A stretch of DNA of 64,000 nt from Solibacillus sp. FSL H8-0523 (lineage in GTDB: Bacteria > Bacillota > Bacilli > Bacillales_A > Planococcaceae), in contig NZ_CP150291.1 in the NCBI RefSeq assembly GCF_038051985.1, positions 2,418,001 to 2,482,000 on the forward strand. Direction: 5' to 3'. Both the position numbers and the translations under genes were made by a program. Every line of letters starts with the position of its first letter. Positions within the stretch are counted from its first letter, which is position 1. This document shows, piece by piece, positions 55,982-64,000 of the stretch. A model generated the notes under the pieces. That model had not been told where the DNA came from, searched no databases, and was given only the letters and a program-made list of their open reading frames with translations.

Positions 55982-56206
55982 ATGAAACTGTACACGAAAA
56001 CAATTTGTCCAAAATGCCTGTGGGTAAAATCAGAGCTAGAAGCAGCCAACTTACAGGTGGAAGTAGTAAACATCGATCATGACGAAAATGCCAAACAAGC
56101 TGTAATGGATGCCGGATTTATGGCGGTGCCTGTGTTAGAAGTAAACGGCGAATGGCTAGCAGACACACATGTAATCATGGACCGCATTGCCACACTAAGC
56201 GCGTGA
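55982..56206 (+). CDS. nrdH: Glutaredoxin-like NrdH
   Basis: 74 aa from ATG 55982 behind GCGAGGG. The redox motif is TICPKC (C-x-x-C at residues 8-11). FMAVPVLEVNG carries the cis-Pro typical of NrdH/glutaredoxins. It supplies electrons to class Ib ribonucleotide reductase. The stop overlaps the GTG start of nrdI. It is the first gene of nrdHIEF, under the cobalamin riboswitch. Confidence 0.88.
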   Translation: MKLYTKTICPKCLWVKSELEAANLQVEVVNIDHDENAKQAVMDAGFMAVPVLEVNGEWLADTHVIMDRIATLSA

Positions 56207-56565
56207 TTGTTTATGCAAGCCGCACCGGAAATGTTCGAAGCGTGATTGCAAAGCTCAAACTACCAGCAATCGCGATTGAACTGGCATCGGCAATAAGCGA
56301 GCCGTTTATCCTGTTTACATATACGGACGGGCTCGGCTCGGTGCCACTAGCTGTAGAGAATTTCATGCAGCAGCATCACAAACGTTGTAAAGGCATTATC
56401 GTCAGTGGCAACCGCAACTTCGGTCATGCGATGTTTGGGCGCGCGGGTGATCTCCTTGCTGGCTATTACAACGTTCCCCTCATCGCAAAGCTTGATTTAC
56501 GAGGAACGATGTCCGATTACGAAACAATCCAGCAATTTTACTACTCCACTTGGAAAGAGGCATGA
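56203..56565 (+). CDS. nrdI: Ribonucleotide reductase flavodoxin NrdI
   Basis: 120 aa from GTG 56203, which overlaps the nrdH stop by 4 bases (GTGA), so translation is coupled; the open frame continues upstream inside nrdH. VIVYASRTGNVRSVI is the FMN phosphate loop, and YTDGLGSVP and GNRNFG the other NrdI motifs. NrdI activates the Mn2 cofactor of NrdF. The stop overlaps the nrdE region closely (3 bases before its ATG). Confidence 0.9.
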   Translation: MIVYASRTGNVRSVIAKLKLPAIAIELASAISEPFILFTYTDGLGSVPLAVENFMQQHHKRCKGIIVSGNRNFGHAMFGRAGDLLAGYYNVPLIAKLDLRGTMSDYETIQQFYYSTWKEA

Positions 56566-56567
56566 GG

Positions 56568-58987
56568 ATGAAACAGTATTTAACACTAAATAATGATATA
56601 TTAAACCGCTACCGCGCAACCGGTGAACTCGATTTACAAAAAGATAAGGACGCGACACGCCGCTATTTTTTAGAGGAAATTAACGTGCGACTACGTTACT
56701 TTATCGATATTGAGGAAAAGGTACGCTACTTAGTCGACGAAGGCTATTATGAAAAAGAATTTTTAGAACTTTACTCAATGGAGTTCATTAAGCGCATGTA
56801 CAAAAAGGCGTATGCGTATAAATTCCGCTTCCCTTCATTCATGAGCGCATCGAAGTTTTATGATAGCTATGCAATGAAAAGTCGCGACGGAAAAGAAATA
56901 TTAGAAAAATATGAGGACCGCATTGTTATTATTGCACTCTATCTTGCACAAGGTGATGAAGCGTTAGCTGAGGAGGCGATTGATGCGATTCTAACTGCTT
57001 ATCAACCGGCTACCCCAACTGCTTTAAATAGTGGAAAAAAAGCACGTGGTGAATTAGTTTCGTGCTTTAAATTAACGATGGATGACTCGATGAATTCGAT
57101 TGCCGAAAATATTGGCTACTGCTTAGAGCTATCTCGTTTAGGTGGTGGTGTTGGGGTCAATTTAACCGATTTGCGTCCACTTGGTGATCCGATTAAAGGC
57201 ATTTTAAACCGTGCAAGTGGGGTCATGCCCGTTGCAAAGCTATTAGAAAACTCTTTTAGCTATAGTAATCAATTAGGGCAGCGTAACGGTTCAGGAGTTG
57301 TGTACTTAAACATTTTCCACGGTGATATCGAGAGCTTTATTTCATCAAAAAAGCCTAACGCCGATGACAAAATCCGTTTAGCTACCCTATCAACCGGCAT
57401 TATCGTCCCGGACATTTTCTTTGAATTAATGAAACGTGACAAAGACATTGTGCTGTTTAGCTCCTACGATATTTATAAAGAATACGGCAAGCGCATGTCA
57501 GAAATTTCGATGACTGAAATGTATTACGAGCTATTGGATAATCCGAATATCCGCAAACTAAAACGCATCAACGCGCGTAAACTCTATACCGAGGTGAAAA
57601 AAGCACAGTTTGAATCGGGCTATCCTTTTGAAATTTTAGATGATAACGTCAATAATAATCACGCATTGAAAAATATCGGGCGTGTGAAAATGTCGAATTT
57701 ATGCACCGAAATCCTTCAGTATCAACAAACAAGCATCATTACGGATCAAAACGAGCCAAACGAATATGGCCTGGATGTGTCATGTAATTTAGGCTCAATC
57801 GATATTCACGAAGCAACAAAAGTCGAAAACTTTGAAAAGCTCGTTGCTACAGCAATGCGCCTATTAACAAATGTTTCGACGATGACGGATATTATTAATG
57901 TTCCTTCTGTTTCGAAGGCCAACAAAGTGATGCACTCGGTAGGGCTTGGTGTCATGAATTTACACGGGCATTTAGTACAGAGTGGCATTCGCTACGGCTC
58001 AAAGGAATCTATCCAATTTATTGATGCCTTTATGGAAGCACTGAATTACTATTCGTTAAAGGCTTCTATGGAAACAGCGAAAGCAAAAAAAGAAACGTTT
58101 TATCAATATGAGGATAGCGATTACGCGACTGGCGTTTATTTTGAAAAGTATTTGAGTAAAAACAAGAACATACACTCTGCAATTGTTAGAGATGCTCTAA
58201 ACAACGTGCCGATTATTACGCAAGATATGTGGGTTCAGTTAAAGAATGACGTGAAGAAATATGGATTATTTCATAGCTACCGATTAGCGATCGCGCCTTA
58301 AATGCTAGGGCTTTCATTGTTGTAAAACAGTGTCAAAACAAGTGAAATTGCTGGGAATCCGTAAAGCCAAAAATACGACAACGTCATTGGAAACAATATG
58401 CGTGAACGTGGCGAAAGCAGAAAAAAATTTTTGGATGACATAGGGTGAAAAAAAGCGTCTTGAGATAGATGTCCTACGTGTCGAAACAATCGGGAATCAG
58501 CAGCCAAGCACCTGTCAAATGGTGAAGGTTCAACGACTATAATACTTGGTAGGTAAGGAAACCCCTTACCTATATTGGATAGTCTACTCCCCTACTAAAT
58601 ATCGGGAAACCGAGGGTATCAAGGACAGGCAGTATTTCTTACATCCGTTCCTGCACAGCATCCATCTCCCCCGTCACTGAACGCGTGGAGGTACGTGACT
58701 ATGCAGATTCTCGCACGATTTACCCGATGCCATTTTTAACAAACGACAACAAAGAGCTTTATACAGAAGCCTATGACGTAAATCCATACGAGCTCATCGA
58801 TTTATATGCAGCCGCGCAGCAGCACGTCGATCAAGGGATTTCGATGACGCTGTATGTAACCGATCAATGGACAACCGAGCAGCTTGCGAAAATTTATATT
58901 TATGCATGGATGAAAGGCATTAAATCCATCTATTACGTTCGTCAACGCCTACTGACAATCGAGGAGTGTGTCGCATGTCAAATTTAA
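56568..58987 (+). CDS. nrdE: Ribonucleotide reductase class Ib alpha subunit NrdE, split by an intron
   Basis: Two exons, 56568-58298 and 58625-58987, join to 697 codons, the normal NrdE length. Exon 1 reads up to HSYRLAIAP and exon 2 resumes TGSISYIRSCTASISP, matching the RLAIAP-T-x-SISY continuity of the family. Catalytic cysteines are in LVSCFKL and DVSCNLGSID, and the C-terminal pair is CVAC. With no splicing the ORF stops after AP at 58299-58301, so splicing is required. NrdE reduces ribonucleoside diphosphates with NrdF. The start ATG follows GAGGCATGAGG. Confidence 0.9.
58299..58624 (+). ncRNA. Group I intron in nrdE (326 nt, no ORF)
   Basis: The conserved group I elements occur in order: P AATTGCTGGGAATCC (58346-58360), Q AATCAGCAGCCAAG (58495-58508), R GTTCAACGACTATA (about 58528-58542) and S GGATAGTCTACTCC (about 58578-58590). 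The upstream exon ends in U (GCGCCT) and pairs with GGGC at 58308-58311, giving the required U:G pair. The intron ends in G at 58624. It carries no homing endonuclease gene. The exon junction restores the NrdE frame. Confidence 0.93.
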
Positions 58988-59937
58988 TATATACGGCAGT
59001 CAACTGGAACAAGCCAACAAGTGATTTAGCCCGAATTTTCTGGGATCAACAGTGGAAACAAATTTGGTTTCCCGAGGAAATCGCGGTAAGTAAAGACGTC
59101 AAGCAATGGAAGGAATTCGAGCATCAGGATACATATAAAAAAGTATTTGGTGGCTTAACCCTGCTCGATACGGTGCAAACAAACATCGGCATGAACGAAA
59201 TCGCGAAATTCACGCCCGACCTACAGGAAAAAGCGGTTTTAACGGTATTTGGTGCATTCGAAGCCATTCATGCCAAATCGTATTCGTACATTTTTACGAC
59301 CCTTTGCACGAACACCGAAATTGATGAAATTTTTGAATGGGTGCAAAAAAACGAGTTCCTTCAATATAAAGCAAATCGGATTGGCGATGTATATAAAGCC
59401 ATCCAAGAAGATGATCCAGAAAGCTTATGGAAAGCGATGTATGCGTCGGTTATGCTAGAAAGCTTCCTGTTCTATTCCGGCTTCTTTTATCCGCTCTATT
59501 TAGGCGGACAAGGAACTTTAAGGAATTCTGCGGAAGTGATTTCATTAATATTGCGTGACGAAAGTATTCACGGCGTAGCAGTCGGCTTTTTCGCGCAAAA
59601 CATCTTCAAATCGTTTTCTGAAGACAAAAAGCAAGAGCTCACATTGTGGGGCTATGAATTTTTACTTGATCTTTATCAAAATGAAATGAAATACACAGAG
59701 GACCTGTATGCTGAAACCGGTCTATCCCCTGAAGTAAAAAAATACGTGCGCTATAATGCCAATAAAGCACTAATGAACCTAGGCTTCGAGACGATGTTCC
59801 CGGAAGAAGAAGTGAACCCGGTCGTAATGAACGGCATCACAAACACCGGCTCCAATTATGATTTCTTTAGCCAAAAAGGTGCGACTTATGCCATCGCAAA
59901 AGTAGAGCCAATTACAGACGATACGTTTAAATTTTAA
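58975..59937 (+). CDS. nrdF: Ribonucleotide reductase class Ib beta subunit NrdF
   Basis: 320 aa from ATG 58975, which overlaps the nrdE stop; GAGGAG lies 9 bases upstream. Metal ligands are visible in LTLLDTVQTN (Asp), AFEAIHAKSYSYIF (Glu, His and radical Tyr), VMLESFLFYSGF (Glu) and ILRDESIHGVAV (Glu, His). It forms the Mn2- or Fe2-tyrosyl radical for NrdE. The end TDDTFKF resembles the NrdF C-terminus. A terminator follows. Confidence 0.93.
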   Translation: MSNLIYTAVNWNKPTSDLARIFWDQQWKQIWFPEEIAVSKDVKQWKEFEHQDTYKKVFGGLTLLDTVQTNIGMNEIAKFTPDLQEKAVLTVFGAFEAIHAKSYSYIFTTLCTNTEIDEIFEWVQKNEFLQYKANRIGDVYKAIQEDDPESLWKAMYASVMLESFLFYSGFFYPLYLGGQGTLRNSAEVISLILRDESIHGVAVGFFAQNIFKSFSEDKKQELTLWGYEFLLDLYQNEMKYTEDLYAETGLSPEVKKYVRYNANKALMNLGFETMFPEEEVNPVVMNGITNTGSNYDFFSQKGATYAIAKVEPITDDTFKF

Positions 59938-59941
59938 AGAG

Positions 59942-59977
59942 AAATGGCTGTCCATTTGATGGGCAGCCGTTTTTCCA
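59942..59977 (+). terminator. Terminator of the nrd operon
   Basis: ATGGCTGTCC and GGGCAGCCGT pair with G:U positions and are followed by T5, 4 bases after the nrdF stop. Confidence 0.8.
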
Positions 59978-60111
59978 TTAAATAGCGCACTCTCTGTGTG
60001 ACACGGAAATGCGTTCGTTTTCTTTTCATTTTTGAATATTTTATAGCTATCTACTTAAAATTCCTATAGTATAGTTGTTCGGAACACTTAAAGTTATTGG
60101 AGGAAAACATT

Positions 60112-61014
60112 GTGTGGTTTATTTTTGCCATTTTAACGGCCCTAGCATGGGGTCTAGCCGATCTTTTTTATAAAAAAGGATCGAATCCACAAGATCAATA
60201 CAGTCATTTGAAAATTGTAGTGATGGTTGGTCTTGTCATGGGGATTCACGGAATTAGCTATATGCTCATCAATGATTTGTCTCTTGAAATTTCGGAGCTT
60301 ATCAAATATTTACCTGTATCTGCACTTTATATTATTTCGATGACCATCGGATATATTGGTTTACGCTATATTGCCTTATCTGTTGCGTCACCGATTCAAA
60401 ATAGTTCGGGTGTTATTACAACCATTTTACTCGTTGTCTTCTTCTCTTATAGCCTATCTGGATTAGAAGTCGTTGGTATTGCAGCGATTACTGTTGGGGT
60501 CATCTTATTAGCCGTTTTAGAACGTAAATATGATTTAGAGGAACTTTCTAAAACTGAAACCGTTGACCGAAAGTATAAAATTGGTTTCTTAGCGATTTTA
60601 TTCCCAATCTTATATGCAATCTTTGATGGTGCGGGTACATTCTTAGATGCCATTTACTTAGATGAAAAAGCATTGATTTCAGAAGACCATGCATTACTGG
60701 CATATGAATTTACATTCTTCTTCGTTGCGATCCTTGTTTTCATTTTCTTAAAAATGAAAAAGCAAAGCATTAATCCGTTTAAAGAATATACGCGTGGGAG
60801 TGCAGCGATTTTCGAAACAGCTGGTCAATTTACATACGTGTTTGCCATGGCTAGTAATGCCGTGATTTCTGCGCCGATTATTGCCTGCTACTCGATTTTC
60901 TCAGTTCTTCTATCACGTATTTTCTTAAAGGAACGCTTAACAAAAGCACAGTATGCGGTTGTAGTTTTAGTACTGCTTGGTATCGCGATTTTAGGGATTG
61001 CAGACGAATTGTAA
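60112..61014 (+). CDS. EamA/DMT-family transporter
   Basis: 300 aa from GTG 60112 behind GGAGGAAAAC. Ten hydrophobic helices in two similar halves (about 1-140 and 155-300) each resemble an EamA domain. The start is VWFIFAILTALAWGLADLFYKKG. Halves contain YIGLRYIALSVASPIQNSSG and FAMASNAVISAPIIACYSIF, with the final helix LLGIAILG. DMT proteins export or import metabolites; substrate unknown. A strong terminator follows. Confidence 0.85.
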   Translation: MWFIFAILTALAWGLADLFYKKGSNPQDQYSHLKIVVMVGLVMGIHGISYMLINDLSLEISELIKYLPVSALYIISMTIGYIGLRYIALSVASPIQNSSGVITTILLVVFFSYSLSGLEVVGIAAITVGVILLAVLERKYDLEELSKTETVDRKYKIGFLAILFPILYAIFDGAGTFLDAIYLDEKALISEDHALLAYEFTFFFVAILVFIFLKMKKQSINPFKEYTRGSAAIFETAGQFTYVFAMASNAVISAPIIACYSIFSVLLSRIFLKERLTKAQYAVVVLVLLGIAILGIADEL

Positions 61015-61030
61015 GTAATGCTCCATGTAA

Positions 61031-61072
61031 AAAAGAAGCGACAGTCCGTTAAATTGGACCGTCGCTTCTTCG
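61031..61072. terminator. Terminator between convergent genes
   Basis: AAGAAGCGACAGTCC and GGACCGTCGCTTCTT (one mismatch), 8-nt loop, between the DMT transporter and the acetyltransferase gene. Confidence 0.85.
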
Positions 61073-61082
61073 TTTTCAACCA

Positions 61083-61355
61083 TTAGTTGCCGTACAACAC
61101 ATCGGCATAAGCACTATTTTTTTCGAATTCTGCTTTCGCGAATGGACATAGTGGTAACACCTTCATGGCTTTTTCACGTGCATGTTCGACAAAGGCCGCG
61201 ACTAGCTTTTTACCTACCCCTAGCCCTCTTGCAGCATCTGTGACACCTGTATGATCAATAATATAGAAGCTTCCTGAATCGACAAATGTCATTTCGCCTA
61301 ACTCTATACCATCTTGTACCGCTGTTACGATTAGTTCTTTTACTTTTACGTCCAT
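61083..61355 (-). CDS. YjdJ-like GNAT acetyltransferase domain protein
   Basis: 90 aa, the size of the small YjdJ/YidJ-type GNAT proteins. MTFVDSGSFYIIDHTGV, the acetyl-CoA loop GVGKKLVAAFVEHARE and LCPFAKAEFEKN are the family blocks. It follows the ferredoxin-like gene by one base. The pair is conserved in many bacteria (E. coli yjdI-yjdJ). Substrate unknown. Confidence 0.85.
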   Translation of the reverse strand: MDVKVKELIVTAVQDGIELGEMTFVDSGSFYIIDHTGVTDAARGLGVGKKLVAAFVEHAREKAMKVLPLCPFAKAEFEKNSAYADVLYGN

Positions 61356-61356
61356 C

Positions 61357-61602
61357 TTATTTTTGCTCCTTTAAAATGTATTGTAATGCTTTTGCTGGGC
61401 AAGTATCGATAATTTCTGCAACCCTATTTGCTGCTTCAGCATCTGGAAGAATCCACGGCTTACGCTTCGGATTAAATACTTCTAAACTCCCTTTCACACA
61501 CTTGCCTGCGTGTGCACATAGCTCGATATTGTAATACACGTCAATCGCTGTACCTGGATAGCTTCGGTAGCCGTTTTCTTTTAATTGTTGATCTGTCATC
61601 AT
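61357..61602 (-). CDS. YjdI-like (4Fe-4S) mono-cluster protein
   Basis: 81 aa. YYNIELCAHAGKCVKG, with two Cys, and IDTCPAKAL carry the conserved residues of the DUF1271/Fer4_19 family, in which a cluster is held by about three or four cysteines. Only three cysteines are evident here. It is directly upstream of the GNAT gene, and the pair is transcribed downstream of the ring-cleaving dioxygenase gene. Confidence 0.83.
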   Translation of the reverse strand: MMTDQQLKENGYRSYPGTAIDVYYNIELCAHAGKCVKGSLEVFNPKRKPWILPDAEAANRVAEIIDTCPAKALQYILKEQK

Positions 61603-61612
61603 CGTGTTCCCC

Positions 61613-62545
61613 CTATTGTAACGGTTTTAATTTGCTTTCTATTTCACTTCGCTTATGCTCAAGTGCAGCCGGTAAATGTAATGTTGCACCAAGTTCATCA
61701 ACGTGAGCCACATGCGCGAATCCTGGTTCATCTGTTGCAATTTCAAATAATAGATTATTCCCATCACGGAAGTATACACTCTCAAAATAGTGCCTGTCCA
61801 CAACATTCGTCGTCATGTAGCCTAACGCCTTTAGTTGATCATTGAGTGCCACTAAATTCTCTTTTGTACCAGCTCGCACCGCAATATGATGAATACTACC
61901 GCGCCCAGGCTTTTCACTTGGCCCATCCTGCGTCACGACAATAAATTCACTATAAGCCACCTGCTCACTTTGTAAACGGTAGACACCCTCTGCCTCAGCG
62001 ATCACCGTATAAGAAAACACATCCTGTAACACTTGGATCGTCTTTTGTGGAAATTGTACCGTTAGCTCAATCGGACCTAAACCTAAAATACGGTGAGCTT
62101 CTTCGACCGGGCTGTTTGGCCAATACGTCCATTTTTCCGGTACCGTTTGCCCATTATGATTGATGAGCAGCATGCGTAACCCTTCCGAATCTTCAAACGC
62201 CAGTACATCATAGCCAGCGTACTTCGTAATCGGCTCATGCGTCACGTTTAATTCCTGAAGTCGTTGTTGCCAATACACTAAGCTGTCATAGCTTGGTACG
62301 AGTAAACCCATTCGCGTAATCGCATTTGTACCCCGAATTGTTCTGCCTGCCAATGGAATTTCAAAGAATGTCAACTCTGTCCCCGGAGCGCCCGTATAAT
62401 CTCCGTAAAACAAGTGGTACATATCGGTAGAATCCTGATTGACGGTTTTATTTACCAATCGTAATCCAAGAATATCATGATAAAAATGGAAATTTGCTTT
62501 TAAATCTTTTGTAATCATTGAAATGTGATGATGTGTCATTTTCAT
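61613..62545 (-). CDS. Ring-cleaving dioxygenase (MhqO/MhqE-like VOC protein)
   Basis: 310 aa behind GAAGGAG. Two VOC modules: THHHISMITKDLKANFHFYHDILGLRLVNKTVNQD at the start (quoted in part by HHHISMITKDL and GLRLVNKTVNQD) and GSIHHIAVRAG with ESVYFRDGNNLLFEIATDEPG in the second. His and Glu ligands for iron occur in each. In B. subtilis such proteins are induced by hydroquinones and catechols through MhqR. No MhqR gene is adjacent. It lies 10 bases upstream of the YjdI-like gene and may share its transcript. Confidence 0.87.
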   Translation of the reverse strand: MKMTHHHISMITKDLKANFHFYHDILGLRLVNKTVNQDSTDMYHLFYGDYTGAPGTELTFFEIPLAGRTIRGTNAITRMGLLVPSYDSLVYWQQRLQELNVTHEPITKYAGYDVLAFEDSEGLRMLLINHNGQTVPEKWTYWPNSPVEEAHRILGLGPIELTVQFPQKTIQVLQDVFSYTVIAEAEGVYRLQSEQVAYSEFIVVTQDGPSEKPGRGSIHHIAVRAGTKENLVALNDQLKALGYMTTNVVDRHYFESVYFRDGNNLLFEIATDEPGFAHVAHVDELGATLHLPAALEHKRSEIESKLKPLQ

Positions 62546-62556
62546 AGTAACTCCTT

Positions 62557-63978
62557 CTATTGTAAATCAGTAAATTCTTCATATAATACGAGTTGATTTA
62601 ACTTTTCAACGACGCTATTTAAGCCATTCGTTACGTGCTGTAAATCATCGATATTTCGAATTTGTTCACCCGATGTCTCGATCGAAGCATCAGACAGTTT
62701 CAGTAAAAGCTCATTCGATTGAAGGACTGTTTGGAATGTTTCATTAACATTTTTAACCGTTGTGACAGTCGCATCAATAATTTTTGAAATATCATAGGTT
62801 TCGTGTTCCATTGATTTTGAGCTCGTGACAATTTGTGAAAAGGTTTGCTCTGTCTCTTCAACAATCTGCTTGCCTTTCGCTACTTCTTCAACGCTCGCTA
62901 CCATGCTTTCTTGAATGTGCTCGACTTTCGTATACATCGTGTGAATTAACGTTAAAATATGGCTCGTTGAATCTTTCGAGCTATGCGCGAGCTTTTGAAC
63001 CTCATTTGCCACCACACTAAAGCCCTTTCCGTGATCACCTGCACGCGCTGCTTCAATCGAAGCGTTCAATGCCAGTAATTTCGTTTGATCAGAAATCCGT
63101 TCAATTTCGATTACCTGCTTTGAAATTTCCTTTGAATCGTCATAAAAATCATCTACTAAACTACGTAAATTTTGTAAGGATGATTCAACAACCTCTTGCT
63201 GCGTCGCGATTTTATTGATAGAAACCGAGCCATCAAGTGCATGTGTCGTTGCATCAGTTGCCTGTTTGGTAATATGATTGGTGATTGACTGAATATCAAG
63301 CATTTGTTGTTCAAGTTCCCCACCATTAGCAGCTGTTTGAATCACTAAATTCGTCGTTTTGTCAATTTGCCCTTTTGTAGCGGTTAACGTATCTTGAGTC
63401 TCATAGCTCGAAGATGTCACAAGCGTATTTTTTTTACCTAAATCTTCTGCACCACGTCTCACAGCTTGACTCACGCTTTGCACCTCTTGTAGCAATGCGT
63501 TTATTTTTTCATTGCTTTCCTGTTCAAGCTTAGCGTGAGCGCGGTCTGATTCTTGCATATGCTGAATAATCACGGCAGTAGCAACTGTAATCAAAATTAA
63601 AAAGAACGCATGAATTAAGACAAGACTGAAGCTATACCCACTCGTTCCACAAAGCAGTTCTGGGAATAAAAAATACCCACCTAAATGGTGAACCGTAAAT
63701 ATAGACGCCGCTACAAAAATTAACCGTTTGCTATGAAACATCGTGATTAACGACATCACCACAAAAATTGAAAAGTGATATTCTATTAAACCACTCCCAG
63801 ATGCGATGATGGTTATACTTGAGAGGGTTAGCGTCAGCATAATCAGCCACGGTAAGCGTTGATCGGAAGGATACTTTTTATACATAGTCCAGCCCACGAT
63901 CACGAGTAGGAAAAGCGTAACAAGTAAGCCGATGACAATAGTTTTAGTCTGATAGGTCATCACTTGCCCATTTTCCAT
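62557..63978 (-). CDS. Methyl-accepting chemotaxis protein (possibly 5'-partial)
   Basis: 473 aa from ATG 63978. The N-terminal part has about six hydrophobic helices (about 12-30, 42-60, 65-80, 85-105, 115-140) without a large periplasmic sensor. The C-terminal signalling domain contains the hairpin tip [37 protein letters not shown] in several parts (e.g. [14 protein letters not shown]). The frame stays open to the window edge (FLEGRII before the ATG), so the true start may lie outside. It ends 11 bases upstream of the dioxygenase gene. Confidence 0.85.
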   Translation of the reverse strand: MENGQVMTYQTKTIVIGLLVTLFLLVIVGWTMYKKYPSDQRLPWLIMLTLTLSSITIIASGSGLIEYHFSIFVVMSLITMFHSKRLIFVAASIFTVHHLGGYFLFPELLCGTSGYSFSLVLIHAFFLILITVATAVIIQHMQESDRAHAKLEQESNEKINALLQEVQSVSQAVRRGAEDLGKKNTLVTSSSYETQDTLTATKGQIDKTTNLVIQTAANGGELEQQMLDIQSITNHITKQATDATTHALDGSVSINKIATQQEVVESSLQNLRSLVDDFYDDSKEISKQVIEIERISDQTKLLALNASIEAARAGDHGKGFSVVANEVQKLAHSSKDSTSHILTLIHTMYTKVEHIQESMVASVEEVAKGKQIVEETEQTFSQIVTSSKSMEHETYDISKIIDATVTTVKNVNETFQTVLQSNELLLKLSDASIETSGEQIRNIDDLQHVTNGLNSVVEKLNQLVLYEEFTDLQ

Positions 63979-64000
63979 AATAATGCGACCTTCTAAAAAT

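Noticed and set aside
56550-58987. Intein or pseudogene explanation for the split nrdE
   Set aside because: The intervening 326 nt has stops in frame and no intein motifs, while the group I P, Q, R and S elements and the U/G splice borders are present.

Overview
The window is chromosomal DNA of a low-GC Gram-positive of the Bacillales, most likely a Planococcaceae member (Solibacillus/Lysinibacillus-like). This rests on the 16S/23S sequence type, the anti-Shine-Dalgarno end of 16S, strong GGAGG ribosome sites, TTG/GTG starts, lipoprotein and S-layer-homology (SLH) genes, and Fur- and Zur-type boxes. Genus is inference.

Layout. 1-1.5 kb: edge of an MFS transporter, a 45-aa ORF, a lipoprotein and a stray 3' tail of a TetR gene. 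1.55-7.54 kb: a complete minus-strand rRNA operon (16S-23S-5S) followed by eight tRNA genes and a terminator. 7.97-18.3 kb: one long minus-strand cluster behind a promoter overlapped by a near-perfect Fur box. It encodes a family-5 solute importer (lipoprotein, permease, permease-ATPase fusion, ATPase), two ThuA-like proteins, an FtsE/FtsX-like pair, a PcsB/CwlO-like coiled coil without hydrolase, and an SLH-like membrane protein. A LysR gene with its own Fur box adjoins it. 19.5-25.7 kb: a MarR-flanked flavin monooxygenase operon with repeated operators, an HxlR regulator, and a divergent SDR/TetR pair. 25.8-32.7 kb: Zur-boxed zinT, an EF-G-like GTPase, two anchored proteins of unknown function, and a YtrA-type regulator with an ABC exporter. 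33.2-38 kb: a frameshifted secreted-protein gene, an orphan ORF, and an intact 3.25-kb transposon with near-identical inverted repeats and a 9-bp target duplication, inserted in the loop of a terminator hairpin. 38-55 kb: CDF exporter, TerB-like protein, nitroreductase, SLH protein, a second SDR/TetR pair, phosphatase, flavoprotein, a histidyl-tRNA synthetase with a His-codon leader peptide, an esterase, thioesterase and others, and a 694-aa zinc-ribbon/nuclease protein. 55.7-59.9 kb: a cobalamin riboswitch controlling nrdHIEF, with nrdE split by a 326-nt group I intron. 60-64 kb: DMT transporter, YjdI/YjdJ-like pair, ring-cleaving dioxygenase and a chemotaxis receptor.

How it fits together. 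Metal homeostasis recurs (Fur, Zur/ZinT, CDF, B12-controlled ribonucleotide reductase), as do redox and xenobiotic genes under MarR/HxlR/TetR control. The strongest candidates for something undescribed are the Fur-boxed importer plus FtsEX-like cluster, the four-His leader-peptide attenuator before hisS, the repeat-nuclease-repeat protein, and the transposon with lipoprotein cargo. No CRISPR array or replication origin was seen. All calls come from reading the sequence; nothing was searched against a database.
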